DNA of 64,000 nucleotides from Pictodentalium vernedei (taxonomy: Eukaryota; Mollusca; Scaphopoda; Dentaliida; Dentaliidae), in the NCBI GenBank assembly GCA_031216915.1, contig CM062292.1, forward strand, positions 5,705,920 to 5,769,919. Reading direction: 5' to 3'. The notes under the pieces were generated by a model that had not been told where the DNA came from, made no database searches, and worked only from the letters and a program-made list of their open reading frames with translations. The translations under genes were made by a program, and so were the position numbers. Within the stretch, counting starts at the first letter, position 1. Each line of letters starts with the position of its first letter. Positions 45,282 to 57,290 of the stretch are shown piece by piece.

Positions 45282-46265
45282 CTAATTTATTGAAATATGT
45301 TTATTCAATTGTTCATACGCTCGCCAAAACTTTATAGCTTTATCTGAATCAAGCTTATCTCCCTTAAGTAACATTTCTTGCAGTTTACCAGTCACAGTGA
45401 AAACAATCTTATCTCTAATCATTTTGTCTTTCTCTGTACGACGATGCACGCGTCATCAGTTCAGTAAACAAATTACCAAATGGTTGTTGATGAGCAACAT
45501 TCCAAAATCGATGATACTCGAATACTTCATTCTTTCGCGGATTGCAATAGCCTTCTAATTTTGCAAATACTTTTGTTGTATCTTTTTTATCATCTTCAGA
45601 ATCCCAAACAAATTGGTCACATATTTCTAATAGAGCTGTAGGTTTTTAAATTTCTTGTTAGGTTTCGGTTTTGGTTTTTCAGGTGGAGAATAACCTCGGT
45701 TCAGTTTTCGGTTTGTTCATGAGGCCAAGTAAAATTCAATAAAACTCATTCTTATGTCCGGAGTCATAACTGAATGGTAGTGAAATTGAGTGAAACTCAA
45801 TGAATGCCCGAAATAAGCTATAATACATGAAGAATCAGGAAGGCCAATATAATAATTACCTAAATATACAGAACTTTTATTGTGCTTGGCCATTTTTCGA
45901 GGTCTGACACCTACACGCAACATGAGGAAAGCTGCAAACACAACTAAACTGAAACGTCGGAAATTCACAGAATGTAGCCATCCCAGAGTAGTGAGAGTAC
46001 CCAGACACTGCCATTTGGCAGTGTCTGGGTACTCTCACTACTCTGGGATGGCTACATTCTGTGAATTTCTGCAGCAAGAGACGATTTAATAAAAAACGAA
46101 AAACCTTAGATTACGGGATGTCGACGGTTTCGGTTTCGGTTTTTTAAAAAAACTAAAAACCTCGGTTCGGTTAACCTACAGCTCTAATTTCTAACATATG
46201 TGGGTCCGCACAATGTAAAACAATCCGTTTTTGATTCATTCGCCTCACTTTCTGTAAGATATACT
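45282..46265 (-). pseudogene. Ty3-type gag-like remnant, split by a hAT MITE
   Basis: Reads leftward. The segment 45636-45282 resembles retrotransposon gag: ICDQFVWDSEDDKKDTT, then EGYCNPRKNEVFEYHRFW, a QQPFGNLFTELMTR block, a one-base shift near 45435, MIRDKIVFTV, then a DKAIKFWRAYEQ block, and a TAG. The matching upstream part resumes beyond the MITE, at about 46187-46265. In the family this protein forms the capsid; no protease, RT or LTR is visible here. Old and non-functional. Confidence 0.6.
45631..46186. mobile_element. hAT-type MITE with 8-bp target duplication
   Basis: Ends TAGAGCTGTAGG and CCTACAGCTCTA are inverted repeats. ATTTCTAA flanks both sides (45623-45630 and 46187-46194), the 8-bp duplication characteristic of hAT. 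The core 45960-46069 is a perfect hairpin with about 53-base arms. (CGGTTT)n-like tracts lie inside each end. No gene. Confidence 0.88.
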
Positions 46266-47042
46266 TCCGTTTGTCTTTTCTTTTTTTTTTTTATAGATTT
46301 CAGGCACGTTTCCATCAGAACCATTCAATTATGCAGGTAACAGAAACGAGTGACAGCACAGTATAAGCCTTTGGCTTGTTGCTGAATCCATTTCCATGTT
46401 TGTTACTTTTTTGTCAATGTATGCTTGTTACTGTATAATTTAAACATCCTTTGGAAATAAATATTGTTTAAACTAGAAACGAGTAGTGGAAGTTGTCGGC
46501 CGTTTTGGTAATTTGCAAAACTGCGGTTCAAAACAACTTTAGGGTGCGTTCGGGAGTAAAATGTTATTTTTATTCTCTTTCAACCACTGCCACCATGTTG
46601 ATGTGTTATGTAACTGGACAAGAGATGCTATCGGGCATAATAATTCAGACATATCGTTTACTTTTATTCGTAAAAATATCGTTATCTACCTGGGGTACAA
46701 CTTAAAACACCAACCGAAACCTGGGATTGATGGGGAATCATTAAACGGGTCAGAACATTACTTTGTCAACAGTAGTGACGTCTAGACACAAGTGGAGAGC
46801 ATGCTCTGGTGACTGGTGGGGGTCAGTGTAAATCAATGTTTGGGAAACCCCGAAAACATTCTAGAAACCGTTCCTATACGGATTAATGTAAGTAGCACAT
46901 AGCGCTATTGATCCATAAAAGGTGTGTTCGATTTGATGGGAGTGCGTCTAATAAATGGAAGGGACTCGATAATGACAACATTTACCGAAACGGGCCTACC
47001 AAGACCTATCAAGACTGCCATCTCGGGTTGATCAGAGTAGCA
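46266..47042. other. No recognisable feature
   Basis: Two overlapping plus-strand frames of about 70 codons have no motif. Confidence 0.4.
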
Positions 47043-47044
47043 TA

Positions 47045-47358
47045 CAGTTAAAACTAGAAGTCCTGTCACGAATAGTGCGCTTATCTAGGCTTAATTGCGC
47101 GTTGGAATTGCACGCAAGAGCCATATCGAATGGCATCCAAAGCACGGCAGGTTCTCCTGGTTACTCATAGCAAACACATGCAATGTTTCAGCCAATGGAC
47201 CTCCGGGTTACCCGGAGGCCCATTGGCTGAAACATTGCTTGTGCACAGGCCATATGTACATAATTTGATGGCTTCACTATGGCCACAACGCATACATTAA
47301 GGCGCAGATCAACGTGCTATTTGTGCGCATTTTATGACAGGACTTCTAGTTTCAACTG
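47045..47358. mobile_element. TA-flanked MITE sharing a hairpin core with 18554-18814
   Basis: CAGTTAAAACTAGAAGTCCT and AGGACTTCTAGTTTCAACTG are terminal inverted repeats with TA on both sides. The core hairpin 47180-47238 has arms TTTCAGCCAATGGACCTCCG, the same as in the MITE at 18554-18814, whose ends differ. Confidence 0.88.
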
Positions 47359-47774
47359 TATAGTCCTATAGGACCGAAGAGTCTCCAAAAGGTATGTTGT
47401 ATTGTATTGGAGTGTTTTTGACTGGTTCAGTATATTTTAGACGGCCGATACATCACTACATAACACGATTTTCAAGTTCACGAAAAACGGTCTACATGTC
47501 AAAACCATGAAACTGGTATTATTAGTGAATCTGGGCGCTTTATACCGCTTTGCTCGAACCTCACAGAAGCGCCAGATTTATCACTGTGATTATCGGGACA
47601 TGATTGTTCTTAACAAATATGATGGAGCAGGAGACCCATTAACGCTGATATGTTCTATGTAATTGATGAAATAGCGCAACATTTCATCAAAAATTATATA
47701 ACTTCACTACTTCCGGTCTCCATTTTTGGTGCCATCACGATTAAGGTTGTATTATTTTGTCCTATTTTGTCTTA
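47359..47774. other. No recognisable feature
   Basis: No repeat or frame of note. Confidence 0.4.
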
Positions 47775-48402
47775 ACGGGAAGCTGGTATCTCCGCAATAC
47801 AATTCATGGGTAACGTACCCATATTTCTATTGATATGATAAATAACAGGAAGCTGGTATCTCGCAATACAGTTCATGGGTAACGTACCCATATTTCTATT
47901 GATATGATAAATAACGGGGAGCTGGTATTTCCGCATTGCAATTCATAGGTAACGTACCAATATTTCTATTGATGTGATAAATAACGGGAAGCTGGTATCT
48001 CCGCAATATAATTCATAGGTAACGTACCAATATTTCTATTGATATGATAAATAACGGGAAGCTGGGACCTCCGCAATACAATTCATAGGTAACGTACCAA
48101 TATTTCTATTGATATGATAAATAACGGGAAGCTGGTATCTCGCAATACAATTCATGGGTAACGTACCCATATTTCTATTGATATGATAAATAAGGGGAAG
48201 CTGGTATCTCCGCAATACAATTCATAGGTAACGTACCCATATTTCTATTGATGTGATAAATAACGGGAAGCTGGTATCTCCGCAATATAATTCATAGGTA
48301 ACGTACCCATATTTCTATTGATATGATAAATAACGGGAAGTGGTATCTCCGCAATACAATTCATGGGTAACGTACCCATATTTCTAATGATTTGATAAAT
48401 TT
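47775..48402. repeat. 70-bp tandem array, about nine units
   Basis: The unit contains CGGGAAGCTGGTATCTCCGC, TAACGTACC and TATTTCTATTGATATGATAA. Some units lack one C or G. No coding potential. Confidence 0.94.
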
Positions 48403-48893
48403 TATAAGGTTTGAAATGACCAGATACATAATTGTTAAAATTGCGCCATTTTAGATTCCAGTGCCTTTTGGCGGCTACACGGTCACATTTTTTTCACGAA
48501 GACATCAATATTTTTCAATAAGAAATTTTAAGGAACAAACAGGTGCGTTAAGTGACATCAACGGAGGGTTGCACGTGGGTCACAATAGCTCCAGGACTAA
48601 ACCCTTGAGAAGAAAGGTGAAATGCAAGTGTTATCGCGTGCCTCGGAATCCCGTACCTACTGAACTAAGCGAGTAATCGATTCTAAACACGTACATATGT
48701 TCGTAAACATTAACAAAATATTTATTTCTATCCCGTCCCGAAAAGGGTTATATAGCGGGCTGATATCATTTGTTTTCTATCTGGGACGTGTACATATTAT
48801 AAATTAATCCAAGGATGATTGATAGTCGCACAGTTAAGTGTGTCATAAAAATGTGGTCTATTTTCAGTTATTAAGGTATCAAGTTCAGACTCA
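48403..48893. other. No recognisable feature
   Basis: A 71-codon frame (48461-48676) has no recognisable motif. Confidence 0.4.
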
Positions 48894-49146
48894 TTAACCC
48901 TTTACCTAACATGAAAAAAAGACGACACTTGCAAACAAAGTTCTTAAATAACTAATTTTTTTCATTTTTTGTCTCAAAAACATAGGTTATGACCCCTTGT
49001 TGGAACGAGCTCGACGAGCTCGTTCCAATGAGGGGTCATAACCTATGTTTTTGAGACAAAAAATGAAAAAAAATAATGAAAATTAATTGGCAATTTTTGA
49101 GAATAGAGCTGGCCGGTTTTGGCCGTTACGTTGGGTAAAGGGTTAA
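48894..49146. mobile_element. MITE with TTAACCCTTTACC ends, copy 2
   Basis: TTAACCCTTTACCTAACA to GTTGGGTAAAGGGTTAA, 253 bp. Hairpin core GGAACGAGCTCGACGAGCTC. Same structure and length as 6738-6989 with different flanks to the core. Confidence 0.88.
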
Positions 49147-49319
49147 ACAAGCATTGTTGCGTATCTTGTTCTTACCGCCAAGGGCACACGAAGATTGACA
49201 TATTCAACATTTCAGGTCGCGTCTCTTTTGAGTGATCGTCGGCAATTTGAAGAGGAAAAATGCTAATTCCCAAGGCACGAGTTTTATTGCTAAAGACATT
49301 TTTATTCTCTGCAATGTAG

Positions 49320-49602
49320 AGGCGGTGGAGCCCCACCACTTTACAGATAATTATGTTTCGCAGTTACACAATGCGTTAAAATGGGCGCACGCAAAAGTGT
49401 CAATATACAGGCATTGCTGTAAAATTATTTGCAAATCCGAACAGTATTCAGCCAAAGAACCCCCACTTCGGTCGCTTCGGACCGTTTCTTCTACTTCACC
49501 TCTCTTCCAACCAGAAGACTGGTCTTCGGGTTGGAAGATGGTTGAAGTAGATGAAACGGACAGGACAGTGACCACATAGAGGCATACTCATCCAAACAAG
49601 AG
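49320..49602. repeat. Left part of the dispersed hairpin element, empty loop
   Basis: Aligns with 43575-43724 plus the sequence after 44949. The hairpin 49482-49559 is closed (AGAAGACTGGTCTTC) with no minisatellite. It is interrupted after ACTATA by the 49609-51882 element and resumes at 51889. Confidence 0.8.
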
Positions 49603-49608
49603 ACTATA

Positions 49609-51882
49609 AGTAGTAGGAGATGTGGAGATCGGCCCTCATTGGGGGGACCTAGTGGGGGACCTAGGAAGTGACATCATGTCACGTGACCTGGTGGCGCCAT
49701 GTTGTGTTGTCATGGTAACCCGCGTGAGCGGCCATCGTGTGGCGTCATCTCCATAGTGATACGTGGTCCTAGTGCGCATGCGCAGCGCGCGTTGTCAGGG
49801 TGATATGTGTTGCCGTCGTCCATTTTGTATACTGGAGACCACCATCTTGGTTTATATGGTAGCACGTGGTTGCTATGTTACCCAAGACCTTCTAATAGGA
49901 CAGGGGTATGTTCGGTGGTATGTTCCTTTGTACAGAAGTAATTTCCCAATTCGTAGAATTACCCAAATAAACCCGACAAGTTTTACTATTTCGAATTCTT
50001 TCAGAATTCTCTGCTTCTAGTTCAGTTATGTCCTTCATGCCTACGAGCACTGAATGATCGGGTATAATATCGTACAATATCTACAGTGGAGCGGATGATG
50101 GTTCCTTTCGTGTCTTCTAGCATTACCTGATCTCGAAAATAACTTGGAAAAATATCTGCAATGAATCGGTAACATGTCTTCACTCGACGACGGTCAGGAC
50201 ACAAATGAGTTTATTTTCATACCAACACCCTTTTTATACCTTTCTCAGCAGAAGTACCCGGATGTAGCATGAAGTACTCGGATGTAAAGTTTCTACAACA
50301 AGTATCCCCCAATAATACAATGTCAGGTATTCTCGAATACCGAGATGAGGCTAAGAGGGAATATACCTTATTGAGGGATTTTTTCATGTCCCTCATGACC
50401 TCAAAAGAAAATGAGGGTATGAGGGATAATAAATGAGGCTCAATGAGGGCTTTGGCATAGCCCTCATGGCCTCATACGACTAAAAAGGGATTCCATAGCC
50501 ACAGGCATTTTCCAAAATGGGATTCCATGGGATATGGTTGTTAAATACCGAGATGAGACTAAGAAGGGTAGTAAATGAGGCCTCATTGAGGGATTTCTCA
50601 TGACCCTCATGGCGTGAAAAGAAAATGAGGCTATGAAGGATAATAAATGAGGCCTCATTGAGGGCTTTCTCATAGCCCTCATGGCCTCATGCGACTAAAA
50701 AGGGCTTCTCCAGAAAGTATCCTCGATAGGTATCCTCAAATAATACAAAACTAGACCATAGGTATCCTCAAATACCGAAATGAGGCTAAGAGGGATAGTA
50801 AATGAGGCCTTCATGGCCTCAAATGAAAATGAGGCTATGAGGGATAATAAATGAGGCCTCATTGAGGGCTTTCGCATAGCCCTCATGGCCTCATGCGACT
50901 AAAAAGGGCTTCCCCAGAACGTATCCTCGATAGGTATCCTCAAATAATACAATACCAGACCATAGGTATCCTAAAATACCGAAATGAGGCTAAAAGGGAT
51001 AGTAAATGAGGCCTCATTGATGGATTTTTTCATGGCCCTCATGGCCTCAAAAGAAAATGAGGCTATGAGGGATAGTAAATGAGGCCTTATTGGGGGCTTT
51101 TACATAGCCCTCATGGCCTCATACGACTACAAAGGGATTCCATATCCAGAGATGTTTCACAAAAAGGGATTCCATGGGACGTTGCCATTGGATACAGAGG
51201 TGATGAGACTCGGATAGGACTTCATTGTAATAAGGGGAGATAACTCTGCATAGAGAGTACGGGGGATGAAGTAGTCTGATTGGTTAGTTATAATCTAAAA
51301 AATCTAGATAAATGAAACAACAAGAGTACACGGGATAGGGCCAGAACTAACAAGAACCGACCAGAAAAGCTAAATATAGTTATAATAAGCTAAGCTGTTC
51401 CAGTTGATAGGCTCTTCTACTCTACTGGAGTAAACTCCAGAACAAAGGAACATGGTCAGGTAGACGAAAACTAGTGCATATAGAGACAGAAGCAGAGAAT
51501 TCTGAAAAAATTCGAAATAGTAAAACTTGTCGGGTTTATTTGGGTAAATCTACGAATCGGGAAAGCACTCCTGTACAAAGGAACATACCCTCCGAACATA
51601 CCCGTGTCCTATTAGAAAGTCTTGGGTAACACAGCAACCACGTGCAACCATAGAAACCAAGATGGCGGCCCCCGGTATACAAAATGGACGACGGAAACAT
51701 GTATCACCCTGACAACACGCGCTACGCATGCGCACTAGGACCACGTATCACTATGGGGATAACGTCGCAAGATGGCCATGACAACACAACATGGCGCCAC
51801 CAGGTCACGTGACATGACGTCACTTCCTAGGTCCCCCACTTGGTCCCCGCAATGGGGGCCGATCTCCACATCTCCTGCTACT
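49609..51882. mobile_element. 2.27-kb TIR element, nested insertion
   Basis: Termini AGTAGTAGGAGATGTGGAGA and the inverse (ending TCCTGCTACT) begin inverted repeats of about 400 bp. ACTATA flanks both sides (49603-49608 and 51883-51888). The interrupted target is represented uninterrupted near 45025-45035. The TIRs carry AAGATGGCGGCC, TGACGTCA-like and CACGTG motifs. The interior (50330-51130) is a tandem of ATGAGGCCTCATTGAGGG / CCCTCATGGCCTCAT blocks that are themselves inverted. No transposase. Related pieces at 1425-1910 and 61863-62770. Confidence 0.87.
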
Positions 51883-51888
51883 ACTATA

Positions 51889-52015
51889 GCGTGTCATGGT
51901 GCATTTACCGGTATACAATTGTTACCTTTCTCACACTGGGTCGAATCATGGTAGCATGCATTGTAAATTTCTACCCCTCCACTTTTGTCGAGCTTCTGCT
52001 GCAATGAGACAATCA
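51889..52015. repeat. Right part of the interrupted dispersed element
   Basis: CGTGTCATGGTGCATTTACC and CCCCTCCACTTTTGTCGAGC align with about 45035-45130, completing the copy that starts at 49320. Confidence 0.78.
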
Positions 52016-53010
52016 ACGAAGGTATGTACATCTGCTTTCGCGTACATGATTTGCATGGTAGAGGAGATGCGACACTAGGTTAATTGAACCGCTGTTTTGT
52101 AAGTGATTGTAAGGGGGGGCGGGGGAGATTCTCAAAAACACCTGACGGAAACAGTGATGAGTTGTGATTGATCCACAACACCAGTGGGAACCCATCTTAT
52201 TCTGACAAAAGTGCAACAAGTTCCAACCCTCGCCCCCAGTTCCACCGCCTCTGATCAAATCTAACCACAAAATATGATTTTTAGCGCCATAATAACGCAA
52301 ATACCATTTTAGACATATGATGAGGAGGACAGTTGTGCGGACTATGGTAACAAACAACAGGCTTGTAATATACATGTTTGCTGGTCGTTGAAGGTTTTGA
52401 CCCGACACAAATTTCTAACAAGCCGATTTGGGTACTGTATCTGGTGGAAAAAACCACAGAACAATATATCCAAAATCCGCAAAAATCTGCTTTGGGAGAA
52501 TTTCTTTTATTCAAGATGACATCCAAGATGGTTCCCAATTCAACGAATTTCGCAATAAGTCGCTTCAATTCCCTAATAAACAACCGGATCGCCAGAATAT
52601 CCGACCCCATTTACTGAATTCGTATTGTGTTTTGGAGGTCTCAATAATCATCAAATACAAAAGATGGTCATCTGAATCTAAAATGACTGCCAAATCGATG
52701 ATAGTCATGACAGAACAGATTCCTGGCCAGCTGAGTCCCCAGACCCAGTTTCTCCGTCCGAGCTCAACAGCCCCACCATGTTTTCAGATCTCAACCTTTA
52801 GATGATCCAGTTTCTCCGTCCGAGCTCAACAGCCACAACTTCTTTTCAGATCTCTACCTTTAGATGAACACTCGAGCGGTGAAATTATGCTGCCTACTCG
52901 GTGGGTGGAAGCTTCGTAAACTTTGCATAGTTCCAGTTTTCTCCCAAGTAAATAAAAAAAAGTCTTTTGTTTTTTTTTTTCCTCTCGCCCATATATCTTT
53001 GATTTGACGC
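52016..53010. other. No gene; one two-unit repeat
   Basis: A 62-bp sequence with CAGTTTCTCCGTCCGAGCTC occurs twice in tandem (52745-52866). Overlapping short frames around 52280-52805 have no recognisable motif. Confidence 0.45.
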
Positions 53011-53015
53011 TTACA

Positions 53016-53085
53016 GAACGCCCGCTGTAGACTGGTCACTTTCCACGGGTGGGTAATATTTCCACGGACGCAATTTGAACAGCAA
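53016..53085. mobile_element. Half copy of the GCCGTGGACTGGTC MITE
   Basis: TAGACTGGTCACTTTCCACG and GGTAATATTTCCACGGACGC match the left end of the copy at 53615; the right half is absent. Confidence 0.7.
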
Positions 53086-53187
53086 TATTGGGCAATCAAT
53101 GTATACATCTATTGCCATCTAATAGTAGTGACAGTAGTTTGTTTTAACTGGTACTAGTAGAGTGCTGAATTATTTTGGGCTATGTTA

Positions 53188-53262
53188 TTAATTTGCCTTG
53201 TTGCAATTTATGGGAGAGTGCCTATAGGCACTCTCCCATAAATCGCAACAATGCAAATTAAA
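53188..53262. repeat. 75-bp palindrome
   Basis: ATTTATGGGAGAGTGCC and GGCACTCTCCCATAAAT fold around CTATAGG, with imperfect outer arms (TTGCCTTGTTGCAA). One arm recurs at 23503-23545. Confidence 0.9.
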
Positions 53263-53614
53263 TAAGACTATATAATTTCACTCTAAGCACAATTAGAAGC
53301 ACATTAACAGAATAATGTTCCAGTAAGTTGCTGTATATGAATGCCCAAGTGAAGCCAGATTTGGACCTTCAGCACTCTACCGGAACACCAACACTGTTAT
53401 AAGGAGACAGGTTATCACCAATGACTAGTCGAAGTCGACTTGACTTTTGGGTATTGACTAGTCGACTTTGGAATTCACTAGTCGTTTGAGCACTATCAAT
53501 CATCTGGAATATATCATTTGATTGGATAAATTGAACCACAAATTCGCTTTTTGCAAACGACTGAAATATTGCAGATGAGTGAATCTTAAAACAGCCGATG
53601 ACCTTTTTGAGGGC
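53263..53614. other. No gene; short GACTAGTCGACT cluster
   Basis: At 53424-53490 the words GACTAGTCGA and AGTCGACTT recur several times. This kind of motif occurs near hAT-type ends, but no element could be bounded. Confidence 0.4.
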
Positions 53615-53830
53615 TACAGTACAGCTGCCATGGACTGGTCACTTTCCACGGGTGGGTAATATTTCCACGGACGCAATTATATTAGATTCCAAACACTAAT
53701 TAGAGGAATAATAAATCAAAAAATTAATTAATAAAACTTTTGCTGATTATGATTTTTATTACCTGGTAAACGCATGCGTGGACATCACCGGCCATGCGTG
53801 GATTACGACGGATCCACGGCAATTGTACTA
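53615..53830. mobile_element. MITE with GCC(G/A)TGGACTGGTC ends, copy 2
   Basis: TACAGTACAGCTGCCATGGA at the left, GGATCCACGGCAATTGTAC at the right. The interior shares AACGCATGCGTGGACATCAC and TTTTTATTACCTGG with 4509-4786 but lacks its hairpin insert. Confidence 0.83.
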
Positions 53831-53976
53831 TCCATCATCTATCAGAGTGGAAATCTGCTTCAGTTCTGAAGCCTCATCTGAGTAGATTAGTTTTCCCCTG
53901 CAAAAATGTTGCGGGTGTTCTGTCACATCATCGTCAGGCCCGTGTGAACTGTTGCATGTTTTCCATGCCTCGGTTG

Positions 53977-54487
53977 TACACTGCAAAAAATATAGATTCG
54001 TTTTAGAACCAAAACTGGTTCTAATCTTGTCCCTGAGATGGAACCAGTTCTGTTTAAACAATATTTATTTCAAATCAAATAACTTTATAAAGATTAACAT
54101 TAAATATTAACAGAATTAAACATAAATTGAGGGGGTTTCAGCCGTAAGACGTAAGTTTAGAGCTCATACGAGGTTGTCTCAAATCATTATTAAGCGAAGG
54201 AGATATGAACAGTTGCCATATCGAATTAGTTTTGGTTCTGTATAGAACCAATATAACAGGTATGTATATTCGCTTTGTTTCAAAATGTTTGGCGACTTCG
54301 TTGAATAAGCACCAAGTTTACTGCTGAATCTACTTCAGTTCATGTATTATTCTGTTAAAATTGAATGCTAATCTTGTTAAATTTATTTGATTTGAAATAA
54401 ATACTGTTTAAACAAAACTGGTTCCATCCCAGGGACAAGATAGAACCAGTTTTGGTTCTAAAAAGAACCTTGATTTTTTGCAGTGTG
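53977..54487. mobile_element. Inverted-repeat element TACACTGCAAAAAATATA, copy 2
   Basis: Starts TACACTGCAAAAAATATAGA and ends TTTTTTGCAGTGT. Internal arms and central hairpin as in 4796-5311. The centre differs: the right arm of the hairpin is largely lost. Confidence 0.86.
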
Positions 54488-54513
54488 CAGCGTTCTGAAC
54501 AAGATCAGCAAAT

Positions 54514-54603
54514 CGTCCCTTGAGTTCCAATGTGTTCTATGTGCCTACTGGCAGCCTACTGGCACCCTACTGGCACATAGAACACATTGGAAGTCAGAGG
54601 ACG
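54514..54603. repeat. Hairpin of the GAGTTCCAATGTG family with expanded loop
   Basis: Same arms as 37491-37549 (TGAGTTCCAATGTGTTCTAT). The loop carries CTACTGGCA three times in near-tandem, whereas other members have it once. Confidence 0.9.
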
Positions 54604-55350
54604 AAATGTCCACATCTTACGACTTTTGTGACTTGCGTGATCTAGTCTTGAAATATATATAAAACAAAGTATGATTCCAATGATACACTAGATGGTTTTG
54701 AAATCGTAAATCATAGAGTGAATTTCCAAAAGTCAGTTAACTGAGCACAGCCAATGGCGAAACGCCCAACAACGAGGGAAATGTGCTTTTTAACGTACTA
54801 TACCGCTCCAAAAGGTGTACGCCGTCGCTCGTTTTTAAGGAAATATGACAAAAATAGCCTACTCCTTGAAGTGACGTAAAAACAACAAGAATGGCGATAA
54901 AAAAAACATGAAAACCCCACGCATTTGAATTTTTGACCATACAACACCCGTTTGACGTCACCTCAAAGTATTTTCTAGCATTCCAACACATTTTTATATA
55001 TATTTTTGTGGTAATTGTATTCCCACAATTTCGAAAGACTGGATCTGAAAATGAGGTTCAAAATAAAAAAAAACGAATTCATAAAAACGTAAAACTGGCT
55101 TTGCTGGCATTGGATGCATAAATTTGAAATGAAAAAATAAAGTTGCAATATTTCAAATACCCAGAAAATAGTGTGTGAAATTTGATAACTGTGTCGTTTA
55201 TAAAAACGGAGCTGAGTGAGTCACAAAACAGCGTTAAATGGTGAAATAATTGTCCAGATGCTATTAATGCCATATGTCGGGTGTTTGATTTCGGATTTTT
55301 AAATTGTTTTAACTGTATAATTGGAGTAATGCGTACTAAAGAATAGGGTG
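54604..55350. other. No recognisable feature
   Basis: AT-rich; short frames without motif. Confidence 0.4.
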
Positions 55351-56295
55351 ATCACTCCTGGATGCAATACAAGGTTTGAAATAAGAGGGAGGTGGGTGGG
55401 TGATCACTCAATACAGACATATTGAACTGGATCCAATACAAGGTCTGAAATAAGAGGGAGGTGGGTGGGTGATCACTCAATGCAGACATATTGACCTCGA
55501 TCCAATACAAGGTTTGTAGTAAGACGGAGGTGGGCGGGTGATCACTCCTGGATCCAATACAAGGTTTGAAATAAGAGGGAGGTGGTGGGTGATCACTCAA
55601 TGCAGACATATTGACCTGGATCCAATACAAGGTCTGAGGCAAGAGGGAGGTGGAGGGTGATCATTCCTGGATCCAATACAAGGTTTGAAGTAAGAGGGAG
55701 ATGGGTGGGTGATCACTTAATACAGACATATTGACTTGGATCCAATATAATTTTTGAAATAAGGTGGAGGTGGGTGGGTGATCACCCAATACAGACATAT
55801 TGACCTGGATCCAATACAAGGTTTGTAGTAAGAGGAAGGCGGTGGGTGATCACTCCTGGATCCAACACAAGGTTTGAAATAAGAGGAAGATTGATAGGTG
55901 ATCACTCAATACAGACATATTGACCTGGATCCAATACAAAGTTTGAAGTAAGAGGGAGGTGGTGGGTGATCATTCAATACAGACATATTGACCTGGATCC
56001 AATACAAGGTTTGAAGCATGAGGGAGGTGGGTGGGTGATCACTCAATGCAGACATATTGACCTGGACAAATACAAGTTTGGAAGTAAGAGGGAAGTGGTG
56101 GTGGATGATTACTCCTAGATTCAGTACAAGGTTTGAAGTAAGAGCGAGGTAGGTGTGTGATCACTCAATACTGAGATATTGACCTGGATCCAGTACAAGA
56201 TTTGAAGTAAGAGGAAGGTGGGTGGGTGATCACTCAATGCAGACATTTTGACCTCGATCCAATACAATGTTTGTAGTGGGAGGGGGTGGGTGGCT
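55351..56295. repeat. About 69-bp tandem array with shorter variant units
   Basis: The unit contains TGGATCCAATACAAGGTTTG, TAAGAGGGAGGTGGGTGGGT and GATCACTCAATACAGACATA. Some units lack the ATACAGACATATTGACC part, giving about 46-bp forms. About 15 units in total, fairly diverged. Confidence 0.92.
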
Positions 56296-56365
56296 GAACA
56301 CTCAAAAATGCATTACCAGCTGAACTAGGTAGTCTCAACTCTCAGGTAAACCAGGACATACACAG

Positions 56366-56512
56366 AACGACACGCGCGTGTGAATGGGTTAATCGATATG
56401 GCACGAGTGCCTGCACGAAAGGATGAAACGAAAAAACGCAGACCTCGACATGTATCCTTCCGCGATGGCACAAGTGCCATATCGATTAACCCATTGCAAC
56501 GCGCGTATCGTT
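56366..56512. repeat. Inverted repeat with 46-bp arms
   Basis: Arms share ATGGGTTAATCGATATGGCA and enclose a 54-base spacer. Possible small MITE; target duplication not clear. Confidence 0.82.
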
Positions 56513-56586
56513 CTTTGTTTATTACACGCCTCACATCTATAAAAGCAGTTATTTGAAGGACACTCAGCAATTCATTTGACACCTAC

Positions 56587-56650
56587 TGCCCTGAGTTCCA
56601 ACGTGTTCTATGTGCCAATAGGCACATAGAACACATTGGAACTCAGGGCA
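56587..56650. repeat. Hairpin of the GAGTTCCAATGTG family
   Basis: TGCCCTGAGTTCCAACGTGT against ACACATTGGAACTCAGGGCA with an AATA-type loop. Confidence 0.92.
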
Positions 56651-56719
56651 TATACTATCAATAAAAAGAACACATTTTAATGCCAACCAAATTTGCGAGG
56701 CGAACCCGTGTTACTATTT

Positions 56720-56786
56720 CGTCCCCTGAGTTCCAATGTGTTCTATGTGCCTACTGGCAAATAGAACACATTGGAACTCGGGGGCG
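56720..56786. repeat. Hairpin of the GAGTTCCAATGTG family
   Basis: CGTCCCCTGAGTTCCAATGT against ACATTGGAACTCGGGGGCGG, loop CTACTGGCA. Confidence 0.92.
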
Positions 56787-56965
56787 GTTCAAATTGTAAT
56801 TGCGGTGCGCGATTTATTGAAAATTCCAGTGAAATTTCGCTTCTATTTGAACATAGTCCGTCAACGATTTCCGTTCCATACACGTGTGCGGAACGGATTT
56901 TCATTTTCCGCATGGTTTAGTGTAGCTGTAGATGGGGATTACATAGAACAGTCGTGTAATAAATT
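56787..56965 (+). repeat. Dispersed repeat next to a hairpin, copy 2
   Basis: Matches 5603-5770. As there, it directly follows a GGAACTC(A/G)GGGG hairpin arm, so hairpin and repeat may be one unit. Confidence 0.65.
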
Positions 56966-57018
56966 GTTTTTCGCCACATCATTGATCATACTGAGATGAA
57001 CTTGACATACAGAGGTCA

Positions 57019-57290
57019 GATTCAGATTCAGATTCTTTATTCACGATATACATATATGTATGATGTAAACAAAAATAAAGATTATACATGAGTAACAGAT
57101 AGCATACCGTGGGAAGTGGCATAGCCAGATTGGCTGTCTACCTGCCACCCCCTAAAGGAAACAGAACTCGCGAACAGACTGTGACTAGATGAGTAAACAT
57201 GGGGCGATTTATCCGGTATATGATAGGAATGCTGGTTTTCCGGTCCTTGGGTCGAAACTACGTTCAAGTGTGAGAAGCTAGGCTAAAGAG
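57019..57290 (-). mobile_element. Possible 3' end of a 5'-truncated LINE
   Basis: Minus-strand reading ends in a microsatellite-like tail (GAATCTGAATCTGAATCTGA), with ACATATATGTATATCGTGAA just upstream. CR1/L2-like LINEs often end this way. No coding remnant, so the call is tentative. Confidence 0.35.
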
